Positions 35,777 to 44,328 of a stretch of 54,297 bases of DNA are shown one piece after another. The position numbers and the translations under genes were made by a program. The stretch spans positions 1 through 54,297 of the forward strand of contig NZ_BMOY01000019.1 in NCBI RefSeq assembly GCF_014647315.1, read 5' to 3'. Positions within the stretch are counted from its first letter, which is position 1. Each line of letters begins with the position of its first letter. Source of the stretch: Paenalicyclobacillus cellulosilyticus. Its GTDB lineage: Bacteria > Bacillota > Bacilli > Alicyclobacillales > Alicyclobacillaceae. A model generated the notes under the pieces. It saw only the letters and a list, made by a program, of their open reading frames with translations, ran no database searches and had not been told where the DNA came from.

Positions 35777-36895
35777 TCAGTATACCGGCCCGGCTGGGGA
35801 AAGCCAACCTGTCCGCACAGGAAGCATCCCGGCCGTCCCGGAACCATCCTCCGCCCAGGATCCATCTTCCACCCAAGCTCCATGCTCCGCCCAGGGTCCA
35901 TCTTCCGCCCAGGTGGCAAACCGGGCCTGCTCCGCGCGGACGGCGCAGCGGACGCGCACGTCCGCGCCCGCCGGGCTGCCCGGACGAGCCCACTGTGCCA
36001 GCGCGCGGATGAGGGCGTCCGGGAACCGGAGAAGGTGCCAGAGCACACGCTCCATGGGTTCGGACAGGCCGGCCGCCGCGGCGTACGTGCGTACCATCGC
36101 GCGCATCTGCCCAGGGCCGAGCGGATCCAATAAGGCGACATGGTTGCAAAACTGGAAGACATCGGCAAGCGGATCGTCGATGCCTGCCTGATCGAAATCG
36201 ATGAACGAAATACGCCCGTCCTCTGCCCACAACAGGTTGTGCGGCGCGACGTCGCCGTGGCACAACCCTTCGCGCCAGCGATGGCCGCCACCCTGCGGCT
36301 CGCGGCACCAGGCGGTGTAGACGGCAACCGCGGCTTGCGCGTTTGCGAGGACCGCGCGCTCCATGCCTCTGAGCTCCGGGAAGCGGAAGCGAGCCATGGG
36401 CCACAGCTGCCGCAGCACCGCGAGCTTCATCCGCAGGCGTTCGTGAAAGCGGTGGACGCGCCATGTCACACCTGCCGCCGCAGCAGCGGACGTGGCGCGG
36501 TGCAGACGGGCCAGCGCCACCAACGCGGCGTGGCGCTCCGCCTCCGACCGCACGTCCAGGGACCTGCCGTCGAGCCACGGTTGCAGATACCCTGGCCCCA
36601 ATCCTTCCACCCGCACCAGCCAGGTGCCGCAGCGGGATGGCAGCGGACCGGCTGCGGTGATGCCGCAGGCGGCCGCCGCGGCAAGCAACCCCGCCAAATC
36701 CGCCAGTCGCCGGGGATCATCGTACGGTCCGGCCTGCTTCCACACGAAGCGACGGCCGTCCTCTGTCACCAATCCCCATACCGACTTCATCCGCACCAAG
36801 CACTTGACGTCGATCCCGTAGTACCTGCGCACCGCCGCGGCCAGGGGGCGCTCAGTGTCCTTTGGCAGTGCCATCGGCGGCAGGCGGGGTTTCAT
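35777..36895 (-). CDS. CotS/YsxE-like kinase-fold spore protein
   Basis: Aminoglycoside-phosphotransferase fold protein of about 372 residues. The catalytic loop LCHGDVAPHNLLW and the metal motif FIDFDQAGIDDPLADV are intact. This combination with the N-terminal ALPKDTERPLAAAVRRYYGI is characteristic of the CotS/YsxE/YutH spore-coat family. The C-terminus carries four six-residue repeats (WAEDGP, WAEHGA, WVEDGS, WAEDGS) that look recently expanded. The start is uncertain (ATG at 36895 or 36874); the first overlaps the SafA-like gene by 44 bases. Substrate unknown. Confidence 0.85.
   Translation of the reverse strand: MKPRLPPMALPKDTERPLAAAVRRYYGIDVKCLVRMKSVWGLVTEDGRRFVWKQAGPYDDPRRLADLAGLLAAAAACGITAAGPLPSRCGTWLVRVEGLGPGYLQPWLDGRSLDVRSEAERHAALVALARLHRATSAAAAAGVTWRVHRFHERLRMKLAVLRQLWPMARFRFPELRGMERAVLANAQAAVAVYTAWCREPQGGGHRWREGLCHGDVAPHNLLWAEDGRISFIDFDQAGIDDPLADVFQFCNHVALLDPLGPGQMRAMVRTYAAAAGLSEPMERVLWHLLRFPDALIRALAQWARPGSPAGADVRVRCAVRAEQARFATWAEDGPWAEHGAWVEDGSWAEDGSGTAGMLPVRTGWLSPAGPVY
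35840..35911. repeat. Four tandem 18-bp units inside the CotS-like gene
   Basis: Units of 18 bases (consensus GGRTCCATCTTCCGCCCA) begin at 35840, 35858, 35876 and 35894. They encode the W-x-E-D/H-G-x repeats on the minus strand. Confidence 0.85.
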
Positions 36896-37904
36896 GCTCC
36901 GACCAACCGTCATGGTGCCCGCCACCCTGTCCGTCCCGGCCTGTTTGCACCAGCCCGGGCGAGGTTTCCCAGCCCGAGGATTCCCATGCAGAGCTGTCCC
37001 ACGCCATCTCCCAAACAGGCGGCCAGGGACGCCAGGCAGCCCACGTCCACGGCCATCCCCAAGCCCAGGCGGGCGCGGGCGCCGCGTATGCCGGCCATCC
37101 CCATCCCGGCCACGGATGACCAGCCGGGACGGCCGGCATGGCGGACGACCGCACCTCGGCACGGAACGGATAGTGCATGTGCGGACCGAACACCGGGTAA
37201 ACCGGTAAACCCTGAGCGCCGGGCGCAGACCACGGCATACCGCCCGTCGCCGGCCCACCAGGCGGCGGCGCGGGCCACGGCGCCGGTCCCGGCCCGGCTT
37301 CGGCGGTTGCCCAACCCGTAGCGCCAGGCTCGCCCGCCGGTGGCACCCCGGCCGCGCCCGCATGCCCGGCTGGTTCCAGGCTGGGTACCGGCGCGGCACC
37401 AGGAACCGGCTGTGTCATCGCCTCCGGGTGCAAGGGACCCGCACCCGCCGGGGGGAGCGCCGTATCCGGTTGCGGCACCGCGCTGGCCGGGAGGTAGAGG
37501 ATATCGCCAGCCTCCAGCGGCCTGCCAGCCAAGTTCGGATTGAGCTCTTCCAACTCCGCTACCGTGACGCCGTACGCCCGCGCGATGCTCGCCCAGGTCT
37601 CTCCCGGCCGCACCACGTGCGGCCAGACCATGCCAAAGTACGGGGGCACCGCGCCTGCAGCCCCTGCGCCCGCAACCCCTGCGCCCGCAGCCCCTGCTCC
37701 GGATGTGCCTGCATGTTGCGCAGTGTCCGCGGCAGCCTGGCCTTTCTCCATCTCCGGGATGGCGATCACCATCCCCGGGTAGATTTGATTTGGATCGCGG
37801 ATCTGCGGGTTCGCCGCCATGAGAAGATGGAGTTTTACCCCCGTCTCCTGGCTGATGCTCCACAACGTGTCTCCTTCGCGGACGATGTACTTCTTCACAC
37901 GCAT
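36852..37904 (-). CDS. SafA-like LysM spore-coat assembly protein
   Basis: Protein of 350 residues with two LysM domains: MRVKKYIVREGDTLWSISQETGV at the N-terminus and HVVRPGETWASIARAYGVTVAELEELN at about residues 90-135. They are separated by a Gly/Ala-rich linker (GAGAAGAGVAGAG). The second half is Pro/Ala/Gly- and Trp-rich without clear domains. This architecture matches B. subtilis SafA, which also sits near nad genes and yebC. The ATG at 37904 has GGAGG upstream. LysM would target it to the cortex peptidoglycan. The safA name is by analogy, so no symbol is given. Confidence 0.82.
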   Translation of the reverse strand: MRVKKYIVREGDTLWSISQETGVKLHLLMAANPQIRDPNQIYPGMVIAIPEMEKGQAAADTAQHAGTSGAGAAGAGVAGAGAAGAVPPYFGMVWPHVVRPGETWASIARAYGVTVAELEELNPNLAGRPLEAGDILYLPASAVPQPDTALPPAGAGPLHPEAMTQPVPGAAPVPSLEPAGHAGAAGVPPAGEPGATGWATAEAGPGPAPWPAPPPGGPATGGMPWSAPGAQGLPVYPVFGPHMHYPFRAEVRSSAMPAVPAGHPWPGWGWPAYAAPAPAWAWGWPWTWAAWRPWPPVWEMAWDSSAWESSGWETSPGLVQTGRDGQGGGHHDGWSEHETPPAADGTAKGH

Positions 37905-38149
37905 GGCCTCCTCCAGCCGGACCCTCTGCAACGCGTTGGCGCCGGGAGCTGCGCACCGGACCTTGCATGGGGTGCTGTGCACCAAGCGCCCGCCACGCGC
38001 CATCTCCGAAGGTCCCCGTCAACCGGTGCCTTGGGCTGTTTCACCCTGCCCACGCGGTTCTGCCCCAGTATATGCGCACGCCCAGCATGTGTCCTGGCGC
38101 AAGGGCAAATTGGGCGTTCGCCCGCCGCGTCTCCCGGCCAAGCCACGCC

Positions 38150-38860
38150 TCAGCGCGCGGCGGATCCCGGGTTCGCGGCGGGCGGAGAGGACGGAATGGG
38201 CTGTAAAAAACCACCCTCCGCACGGGCGTACGCGTCCGGCACCTTGCCGGAGAGGATGACGTAGGCGATGGGCTGCCGGATGCGCACCTCCACCGGTTCG
38301 CGGACAAACGGGGCCATCACGTTCATTTGCGCGCTCAAATCCAAAAACAAGAGGTGGACCGTCTCGTTGATGCCCGCCGACTTGACCTCCGAATCGACCG
38401 CGGAGTGGACCGACCCCAGCACGTCAAAGCGCACCGGCAGGCGCGGCCCGACCCCGCTGAACAAGGACCCCCCCAGCACTTGCCCGAGCGGCAGCCAGAT
38501 GGTCTCCGATCCCAGTTCCCTCAGCGCGGCCTCCGCCCGCTGGGTGGCCTTCGTCTGCAGGCGGGCGACGGCAGCCAGGTTGAAGTGCAGGACTTGAAAA
38601 TCGGCGTATTGGTTTTTATCGATCTCGATGATGCGCGCGTACTCGCCGTCGTCCGCCACCTCGTCGGCAACGGCGCGGTTGAGCACCTCGGTGGCTGCCC
38701 GTACCACCGCCGCCCGCGCCGCCGATGCCGTGACCGGCTCGAGACGCACGTCGATGAACACGAGCAGCAGGACGGCCCCCAACAGACCGCCTGCCGCCCA
38801 CAGCGCCAGCCGGCGCCCCCTTGACCGCACTGTCCGCGCCGGACGAAACCGGTCCGCCAT
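38150..38860 (-). CDS. yunB: Sporulation protein YunB
   Basis: Protein of 236 residues with one N-terminal membrane anchor (about residues 20-42, ALWAAGGLLGAVLLLVFIDVRL). The conserved regions EIDKNQYADFQVLHFNLAAVARLQ, ELGSETIWLPLGQVLGGSLFSGVGP and INETVHLLFLDLSAQMNV match YunB. YunB is a sigma-E-controlled protein needed for normal spore formation in B. subtilis. The ATG has GGGAGGGGAG upstream. The 290 bases between it and tyrS contain the 17-bp array. Confidence 0.93.
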   Translation of the reverse strand: MADRFRPARTVRSRGRRLALWAAGGLLGAVLLLVFIDVRLEPVTASAARAAVVRAATEVLNRAVADEVADDGEYARIIEIDKNQYADFQVLHFNLAAVARLQTKATQRAEAALRELGSETIWLPLGQVLGGSLFSGVGPRLPVRFDVLGSVHSAVDSEVKSAGINETVHLLFLDLSAQMNVMAPFVREPVEVRIRQPIAYVILSGKVPDAYARAEGGFLQPIPSSPPAANPGSAAR

Positions 38861-38990
38861 CCCGCTCCCCTCCCGCGCGCATCGTGGGTGCCGCGTGACC
38901 CGTCACGCCCTTACGTATACGCGCGGGCATCCCGGAATAGACGGCCCTCATGCCTGCCGGCGGACAGAGCGGCGCGCCGGAGCGCACCGG

Positions 38991-39160
38991 CTCACTGGCT
39001 CATGTTGCTCACTGGCTCATGTTGCTCACCGGCTCATGTTGCTCACCGGCTCATGTTGCTCACCGGCTCATGTTGCTCACCGGCTCATGTTGCTCACCGG
39101 CTCATGTTGCTCACCGGCTCATGTTGCTCACCGGCTCATGTTGCTCACCGGCTCATTTTG
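38991..39160. repeat. Ten-copy 17-bp tandem array overlapping the tyrS stop codon
   Basis: Ten head-to-tail units of CTCACCGGCTCATGTTG with no spacers. Units 1 and 2 have T instead of C at position 6 (CTCACTGG) and the last has T for G at position 14; units 3-9 are identical. The last unit covers the tyrS stop codon (39153-39155). Because 17 is not a multiple of three, the plus strand has no stop in any frame and gives a spurious LTGSCCSPAHVAHRLM peptide. Confidence 0.95.
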
Positions 39161-40427
39161 CGAAACGCACCAAGAAGTAGTTCCGCTTGCCGCGCCGCAG
39201 GACGACATACTCCCCGGCCAGCGCGTCCGCTTCCGTCACCTGGGCCTCGAGGTCGGCCACGCGGACGCCGTTGACCGAAACGGCACCATTCCGGATGTCC
39301 TCGCGGGCCTGTCGTTTCGAACTGCACGCGCCCACTTCCACGAGGACGTCGAGCAGGGGACGCGCCTGGCCGCGCGCCAGCGTGACCGACGGCACGTCCG
39401 CGAAACCGAGCGCCAGTTCCTCCGCCGACAGCTGGCGGACATCGCCGGAGAACAACGCCTGCGAGATCCGTTCCGCCCGCGCGGCATCCTCGTCCCCGTG
39501 CACGAGCCTCGTCACTTCCCGCGCCAGCGCGCGCTGCGCCGCGCGCCGTTCCGGATGGACCTCCACCTCGCGCGCCAATTCCTCAATCTCCGCCGGTGAC
39601 AAGAACGTGAAGTACTTTAAAAACCGCACCACGTCCCGGTCATCCGTGTTCATCCAGAACTGGTAGAACTGGTACGGCGACGTCTTCTCCCGGTCCAACC
39701 AGACGGCGCCATCGGCCGTCTTGCCAAATTTGGTTCCGTCCGCTTTCGTGACCAGCGGATGCGTGAGACCAAAGGCGTCCGCTCCCTCGACCCGGCGGAT
39801 GAGTTCCAGGCCGGCGGTGATGTTGCCCCACTGATCCGAACCGCCAATCTGCAGCCGGCAGCCCTCGGTGCGAAACAGGTTCAGGAAGTCGTACGCCTGC
39901 AGCAGCATGTAACTGAACTCGGTGAACGAGATGCCGCGCTCAAGCCGCGTCGCCACCGATTCTTTCGCCAGCATGTAATTCAAGGAAAAGTGCTTCCCGA
40001 CGTCGCGCAGAAACGCAATCACGCCGAGATCGCCAATCCAATCGTAGTTGTTCACAATGGCGGCCGGATTGCCCGGGCGGTCGAAATCGAGCAACCGCTC
40101 CAGCTGACGGCGGATCTTCGCGCTCCACGCCGCCACCGTCTCCGCCGCGTTGAGCGCGCGCTCCGTCGTCCGGCCGCTCGGGTCGCCGATGAGCCCCGTG
40201 GCACCGCCGACCAGCGCGATGGGCCTGTGGCCGGCGAGCTGAAACCGGCGCAGCGTGAGGATCAAAACCAGGTTGCCGATGTGCAGGCTGTCGGCCGTCG
40301 GATCGAACCCGCCGTACACCGTGACCGGGCCTGCCGCCAACGCCTTCGCCAAGCCGTCGCGATCGCTCACCTGATAGACCAGGCCGCGCCACTCCAGTTC
40401 TGTCATCAGGTCCATGGGTTCCGCCAC
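39153..40427 (-). CDS. tyrS: Tyrosyl-tRNA synthetase
   Basis: Class I synthetase of 424 residues. The Rossmann fold has GFDPTADSLHIGNLVLIL (HIGH-type motif) and KFGKT (KMSKS-type, about residue 230). A C-terminal S4 domain ends in RRGKRNYFLVRFAK. The start is a GTG with GGAGGG eight bases upstream; an ATG four codons later is possible. No T-box leader lies before it, since only 20 bases separate it from mutS2. Its final codon and stop run into the 17-bp array. Confidence 0.96.
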   Translation of the reverse strand: MAEPMDLMTELEWRGLVYQVSDRDGLAKALAAGPVTVYGGFDPTADSLHIGNLVLILTLRRFQLAGHRPIALVGGATGLIGDPSGRTTERALNAAETVAAWSAKIRRQLERLLDFDRPGNPAAIVNNYDWIGDLGVIAFLRDVGKHFSLNYMLAKESVATRLERGISFTEFSYMLLQAYDFLNLFRTEGCRLQIGGSDQWGNITAGLELIRRVEGADAFGLTHPLVTKADGTKFGKTADGAVWLDREKTSPYQFYQFWMNTDDRDVVRFLKYFTFLSPAEIEELAREVEVHPERRAAQRALAREVTRLVHGDEDAARAERISQALFSGDVRQLSAEELALGFADVPSVTLARGQARPLLDVLVEVGACSSKRQAREDIRNGAVSVNGVRVADLEAQVTEADALAGEYVVLRRGKRNYFLVRFAK

Positions 40428-40447
40428 GAGGATCCCTCCCGTCCACT

Positions 40448-42814
40448 TTACTCCAGCTCCACCACCGTCACGCCGTCCCCGCCTTCACCCGGTCCGCCGG
40501 GCGTCCAACTGGCGACGTGCGGATGGCGGTTGAGGAAACGGCGCACCCCGTCGCGCAACGCACCCGTGCCCTTGCCGTGGATGATGGCCACCCGTTTCAG
40601 CCCCGCCACCACGGCGTCGTCCAGGTACTTGTCGACCCGCGGCAACGCCTCGTCCACCGTCTCGCCGCGCACGTCGATTTCAAGCGGAACGGTCCGCGGC
40701 AGTCCGCGCCGCACACCGAGGCTGGCGGGCGCGGCCGGCGGCTGCTTCTGCAGCACCTCCACATCGGTCGCATCCACCTTCATCCGCAGCGCGCCCAACT
40801 GCACCACCAACGCCTGCCCGTCCCCGGCCACGTCCACCACTTCACCCTTTTGCCCGAGCGACAAAACCCGCACCACATCCCCGGGCGACACCGACGCCGG
40901 CTGACGGCCGCGCCCTGTCTTCGCCGGCTCTTCCGGCAGCGCATCCGCCAACGCCTTGCGCAACGCCACCAACTCGTGGTCTTTCACCGCCTGGGCATGC
41001 ATCTGCCGCAACGCCCGGATGATCCGGTCCGCCTCCGCCTGTGCCCGTGCCACCGTCTCTTGGGCTTGTGCGGCCGCCTGCGCCCGGACGCGCCGGGTTT
41101 CTTCCTCCAAGCGGGTCCGTGCCTCTTCCCACTGCGCGCGCAGCGCCTCCGCCTCGGCCCGGGCCGCCACGGCGCGCTCCCGCGCCGCTTCCATCTCCTG
41201 GCGTGCCCGCTCCATCTGAGCGAGGATATCTTCCACCGCCACGTCCCGCCGGTCGAGCCACGCGCGCGCCTGCGCGAGGATGGCGGCAGGCAATCCCAGC
41301 CGCTCCGCAATCGCGATCGCGTTCGAACGGCCGGGCACGCCGACGAGCAACCGGTACGTCGGCCGCAGCGTCTCCACGTCGAACTCCATGCTCGCGTTGA
41401 CCGCACCCGGCGTCCGGAAGGCGTACGCCTTGAGTTCAGGGTAATGTGTGGTGGCGACGACGCGGCACCCGACTTTGCGCAGGTGGTCCAGGATGGCCAT
41501 GGCGAGGGCTGCGCCCTCCGTCGGGTCGGTCCCGGCGCCGAGCTCATCGAGCAAGACCAGGCTGTTTTGCGTCACATGCGCCAGCATGTCGACGATGTGC
41601 CGCATATGGGACGAGAAGGTGGAGAGGCTTTGCTCGATGCTCTGCTCGTCGCCGATGTCGACAAACACCTGGTCGCAAAAGCCGATGGAGCTGCCCTCGC
41701 CTGCCGGAATGAAGCAACCCGCCATCGCCATCAGGGTCAACAGGCCGATGGTCTTCAAAGTCACCGTCTTCCCCCCGGTGTTGGGGCCGGTGATGACCAC
41801 CATCTGGTAGGCGTCGCCCAGGCGCAGGTCGATGGGGACCGCCTGTTCCCGCGGCAACAGCGGGTGGCGCGCCCGGCGAAGGTCAAAGACGCCGTCGTCG
41901 GCAAGGCGCGGACGCGAGGCTCCCGCGCGCACGGCGTACTCCGCCCGCGCCATCCAGCTGTCGATCTCGGCGAGCACGTCCGCGTTGGTCAAAAGCTGTG
42001 GTGCCGCATCGCCCACCACCGCCGAGATGCGGGCCAGGATGCGCTCCACCTCGCGCGCCTCGAGCACCTCGAGTTCCCGAATGCGCAGGTTGAGTTCCAC
42101 CACCGCCTGCGGCTCGATGTACACCGTCGCGCCGGACGCCGAGTAGTCGTGCACGACGCCGGGCACCATGTTCTTAAACTCGACCCGCACGGGCAGACAC
42201 AAGCTTGACCCGCGCAGCGCGACGACCGGGTCCTGGAGGTAGCGCTGGTGGGTGCGGAGCATTCCGTCCAGTACCTGACGCACCCGTGCCTCCGTCTCCC
42301 GCTTCTGGGTGCGAATACGGCGGAGTTCCGGGCTCGCCCCGTCGAGCACCTGCCCCTCGTCGTCCAGGTGACGGCGGATTTCCTGTTCGGCGTCCCGGAC
42401 GTCGGCCAACCGCTCCGCTGTGGCCATCAGCCGCGGCAGCGCGAACGACGCGGCGGCTGCGAGCAGCGCCTGGCGAATGCGCCTTGCCCCGTGGATGAAC
42501 GAAGCGATGGCCACCAGTTCTTCGCCGGAGAGCGTGCTGCGAAGCGCCGCCTTGCGCACGGCGGGGCGGATGTCGCGGATACCGCCGAACGGCAGCGGCC
42601 CCTGGCGGTGAAGGTATTGGAGGCACTCGTCGACCGCCGCCAATTCGGCCTCCGCCGCCTGCCGCTCGGAGAGCGGCCGGAGCATGTCCACGCGCTCCTT
42701 GCCGAGGGAGGTCGCCGCCAGCTCGCGAATCTGCGCCCGCACCTTCGGAAATTCCAACACCGTAAGGACGTGATCGGACATCAGGGGTGCGCTGGGTGTC
42801 GCGTGTGCGTTCAT
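40448..42814 (-). CDS. mutS2: Endonuclease MutS2 / ribosome rescue factor RqcU
   Basis: ATPase of about 788 residues. Order: MutS core, clamp, ATPase (Walker A VVITGPNTGGKTVTLK, Walker B SLVLLDELGAGTDP, signature STFSSHMRHI), a long coiled coil (MERARQEMEAARERAVAARAEAEALRAQ), a KOW-like segment (GDVVRVLSLGQKGEVV) and a C-terminal Smr domain (LEIDVRGETVDEALP, IIHGKGTGALR). In B. subtilis MutS2 splits collided ribosomes for rescue. The ATG at 42814 has AAGGACGG upstream. Operon with tyrS downstream. Confidence 0.95.
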   Translation of the reverse strand: MNAHATPSAPLMSDHVLTVLEFPKVRAQIRELAATSLGKERVDMLRPLSERQAAEAELAAVDECLQYLHRQGPLPFGGIRDIRPAVRKAALRSTLSGEELVAIASFIHGARRIRQALLAAAASFALPRLMATAERLADVRDAEQEIRRHLDDEGQVLDGASPELRRIRTQKRETEARVRQVLDGMLRTHQRYLQDPVVALRGSSLCLPVRVEFKNMVPGVVHDYSASGATVYIEPQAVVELNLRIRELEVLEAREVERILARISAVVGDAAPQLLTNADVLAEIDSWMARAEYAVRAGASRPRLADDGVFDLRRARHPLLPREQAVPIDLRLGDAYQMVVITGPNTGGKTVTLKTIGLLTLMAMAGCFIPAGEGSSIGFCDQVFVDIGDEQSIEQSLSTFSSHMRHIVDMLAHVTQNSLVLLDELGAGTDPTEGAALAMAILDHLRKVGCRVVATTHYPELKAYAFRTPGAVNASMEFDVETLRPTYRLLVGVPGRSNAIAIAERLGLPAAILAQARAWLDRRDVAVEDILAQMERARQEMEAARERAVAARAEAEALRAQWEEARTRLEEETRRVRAQAAAQAQETVARAQAEADRIIRALRQMHAQAVKDHELVALRKALADALPEEPAKTGRGRQPASVSPGDVVRVLSLGQKGEVVDVAGDGQALVVQLGALRMKVDATDVEVLQKQPPAAPASLGVRRGLPRTVPLEIDVRGETVDEALPRVDKYLDDAVVAGLKRVAIIHGKGTGALRDGVRRFLNRHPHVASWTPGGPGEGGDGVTVVELE

Positions 42815-42850
42815 GGCCGTCCTTCCCGATCCCTCGCTCAAGTCCCACTT

Positions 42851-42856
42851 ATTGTA
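42851..42856 (-). promoter_or_regulatory. Extended -10 promoter upstream of mutS2
   Basis: Minus strand TGG-TACAAT, about 37 bases before the mutS2 ATG at 42814; no matching -35 seen. Confidence 0.45.
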
Positions 42857-42916
42857 CCACATGTCGGCCGACCGGCCGGGCAAGCTATGAACAACACCCG
42901 CGAAAGGAGGAACGAC

Positions 42917-43282
42917 ATGAACATACTGGGCACCGTCGTACGGTTCGTCGTGTCCGCGCTGGTTCTGATGTTCGTCGGGTTCCTCGTCCCCGGGTTCGGG
43001 GTGATGAACTTCTGGTCGGCGCTCTTGGCGGCGGTCGTCATCGCCCTGCTCGGCTGGGCCATCGAAGCCCTGTTCGGACGGCGGATCTCCCCTTACGGAC
43101 GCGGCATCGTCGGGTTCGTCTCCGGCGCGGTCGTCCTCTACATCGCGCAACTGTTCGTGCCCGGAATGCGCGTCACCGTGCTTGGTGCGCTGTTGGCTTC
43201 GCTCGTCATCGGGATCATCGATCTGTTCGTCCCCACGGAATTCGGGGACCGCGGGCGAATCGGAGACCGCGACCGCACATGA
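42917..43282 (+). CDS. YvlD-type phage-holin-family membrane protein
   Basis: Four-helix membrane protein of 121 residues. FVGFLVPGFGVMNFWSALLAAVVIALLGWAIEALFG and the C-terminal LLASLVIGIIDLFVPTEF are characteristic of the YvlD branch of the so-called phage holin family 4. These are ordinary chromosomal proteins linked to envelope stress, not prophage holins. The ATG has AAAGGAGG seven bases upstream. Divergent from mutS2, with a terminator after it. Confidence 0.85.
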   Translation: MNILGTVVRFVVSALVLMFVGFLVPGFGVMNFWSALLAAVVIALLGWAIEALFGRRISPYGRGIVGFVSGAVVLYIAQLFVPGMRVTVLGALLASLVIGIIDLFVPTEFGDRGRIGDRDRT

Positions 43283-43324
43283 CCGCCCGTGCCTGACCGC
43301 CCGTGCCGGGCGTACCAAAGCAAA

Positions 43325-43354
43325 GACGGATCCGCTCTGGATCCGTCTCTTTTT
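43325..43354. terminator. Strong rho-independent terminator between convergent genes
   Basis: GACGGATCC, a GCTCT loop and GGATCCGTC, then TCTTTTT. The minus strand tail is TTTGCTTT, so it may work in both directions for the convergent YvlD-type and cvpA transcripts. Confidence 0.9.
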
Positions 43355-43416
43355 CCATGCCCGTCATATCCCGCGCAACGGGCAGCCTTCCCACGCGCAG
43401 GATCACACACGGATGT

Positions 43417-43950
43417 TCACACGCGCATCGCCAAGCCGCCGGCTCCCGTCTGCCCGAGGGCAGGCTTGCTGAACACCCCGAGTCCGTGCAGGATGACCGA
43501 TTGGTGCAGGGCGTGCTGCAGCGGCGGATCGGCAATGTACTGGGCGATGAGCGCGCCGACATAGACGAACAAAAGCGCAAACACCAGCCCCACCGCCAGC
43601 CCTGCCATCCGGTTGAGCCACGAGATGACCGGCAGGCTGAACAGGGTTTCAATCAACCCCACCGCGTAGCGCAGCAAGAAGAACGTGACGACGAACACCG
43701 CCGCGAACGCCATGGCGTCCGAGAGATCCCCGAGCAGTTGGCTGGCGAGGCCTGAAGCCGGCCATTGCGGGAACAGGTGCATGCCGCGGATGACCGGCGC
43801 CACGTACGGCCGCAGGTACAAGGACAGCCCGTAGGCGATGACCGCCCCGAACAACCGCGTGACCTGCCGGATGAATCCGGTTCGGTAGCCGTTGAGCCCC
43901 CCGAGGAGGATGATGGCGGCAATGACCAAGTCGGCGGTCGACACGCGCAT
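43417..43950 (-). CDS. cvpA: CvpA family membrane protein
   Basis: Colicin V production/CvpA-like protein (YshB in B. subtilis), 177 residues with four helices. Family marks are DLVIAAIILLGGLNGYRTGFIRQV at the N-terminus and SLPVISWLNRMAGLAVGLVFALLFVYVG. Exact function is unresolved. It follows zapA by four bases, the same order as in B. subtilis (pheST-zapA-yshB). polX and rnhC, normally in that cluster, are absent here. Confidence 0.9.
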   Translation of the reverse strand: MRVSTADLVIAAIILLGGLNGYRTGFIRQVTRLFGAVIAYGLSLYLRPYVAPVIRGMHLFPQWPASGLASQLLGDLSDAMAFAAVFVVTFFLLRYAVGLIETLFSLPVISWLNRMAGLAVGLVFALLFVYVGALIAQYIADPPLQHALHQSVILHGLGVFSKPALGQTGAGGLAMRV

Positions 43951-43954
43951 CCCC

Positions 43955-44272
43955 TCACTGGTTCGCAGCGGTCCGCGTCAGTTCGTCGAGCAACCGCAAC
44001 AGTTCCTCGTTCTCCCGGCGCACCCGCGTCGCCTCCTGTTGCAGGATGTTCGCCTCCCGCCGCAGGCGGAACAACTCCTCCGCGATGTTGAGCGCCGCCA
44101 AGACCGCCGCCTTTTGCGCATCAAGGCGCGGATTGGCGGTGGTGATCCGCCGCATCATGCCGTCCACGTACTCCGCCACGCTGCGCAACATCTCTTCGGG
44201 CGCGTCTCCCCGCAACACGTACTCGCTGCCGAAAATGCGAACCCGAATCCGGTTGGTTTGTCCGTCGTTCAT
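43955..44272 (-). CDS. zapA: Cell division protein ZapA
   Basis: FtsZ-bundling protein (105 residues). The N-terminal beta part NRIRVRIFGSEYVLRGDAPEEMLRSVAEYVD is the ZapA signature, and the C-terminal half is a coiled coil (AEELFRLRREANILQQEATRVRRENEELLRLLDEL). The ATG has GGAGGCGG six bases upstream. It sits 56 bases after pheT. Confidence 0.94.
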   Translation of the reverse strand: MNDGQTNRIRVRIFGSEYVLRGDAPEEMLRSVAEYVDGMMRRITTANPRLDAQKAAVLAALNIAEELFRLRREANILQQEATRVRRENEELLRLLDELTRTAANQ

Positions 44273-44328
44273 GGGCCGCCTCCATTCGACAAAAAACGTC
44301 CCTTGCTACAGCGATTCGTGTCCGGTCG

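Noticed and set aside
38991..39160. CRISPR array
   Set aside because: The 17-bp units are contiguous with no spacers and no cas genes nearby.
38888..39274. Plus-strand proteins with LTGSCCSPAHVAH repeats
   Set aside because: Produced by the 17-bp array being stop-free in all plus frames; no start signals and opposite to tyrS.
42917..43282. Prophage remnant suggested by a holin-family gene
   Set aside because: YvlD-type proteins are common chromosomal genes; no other phage genes nearby.
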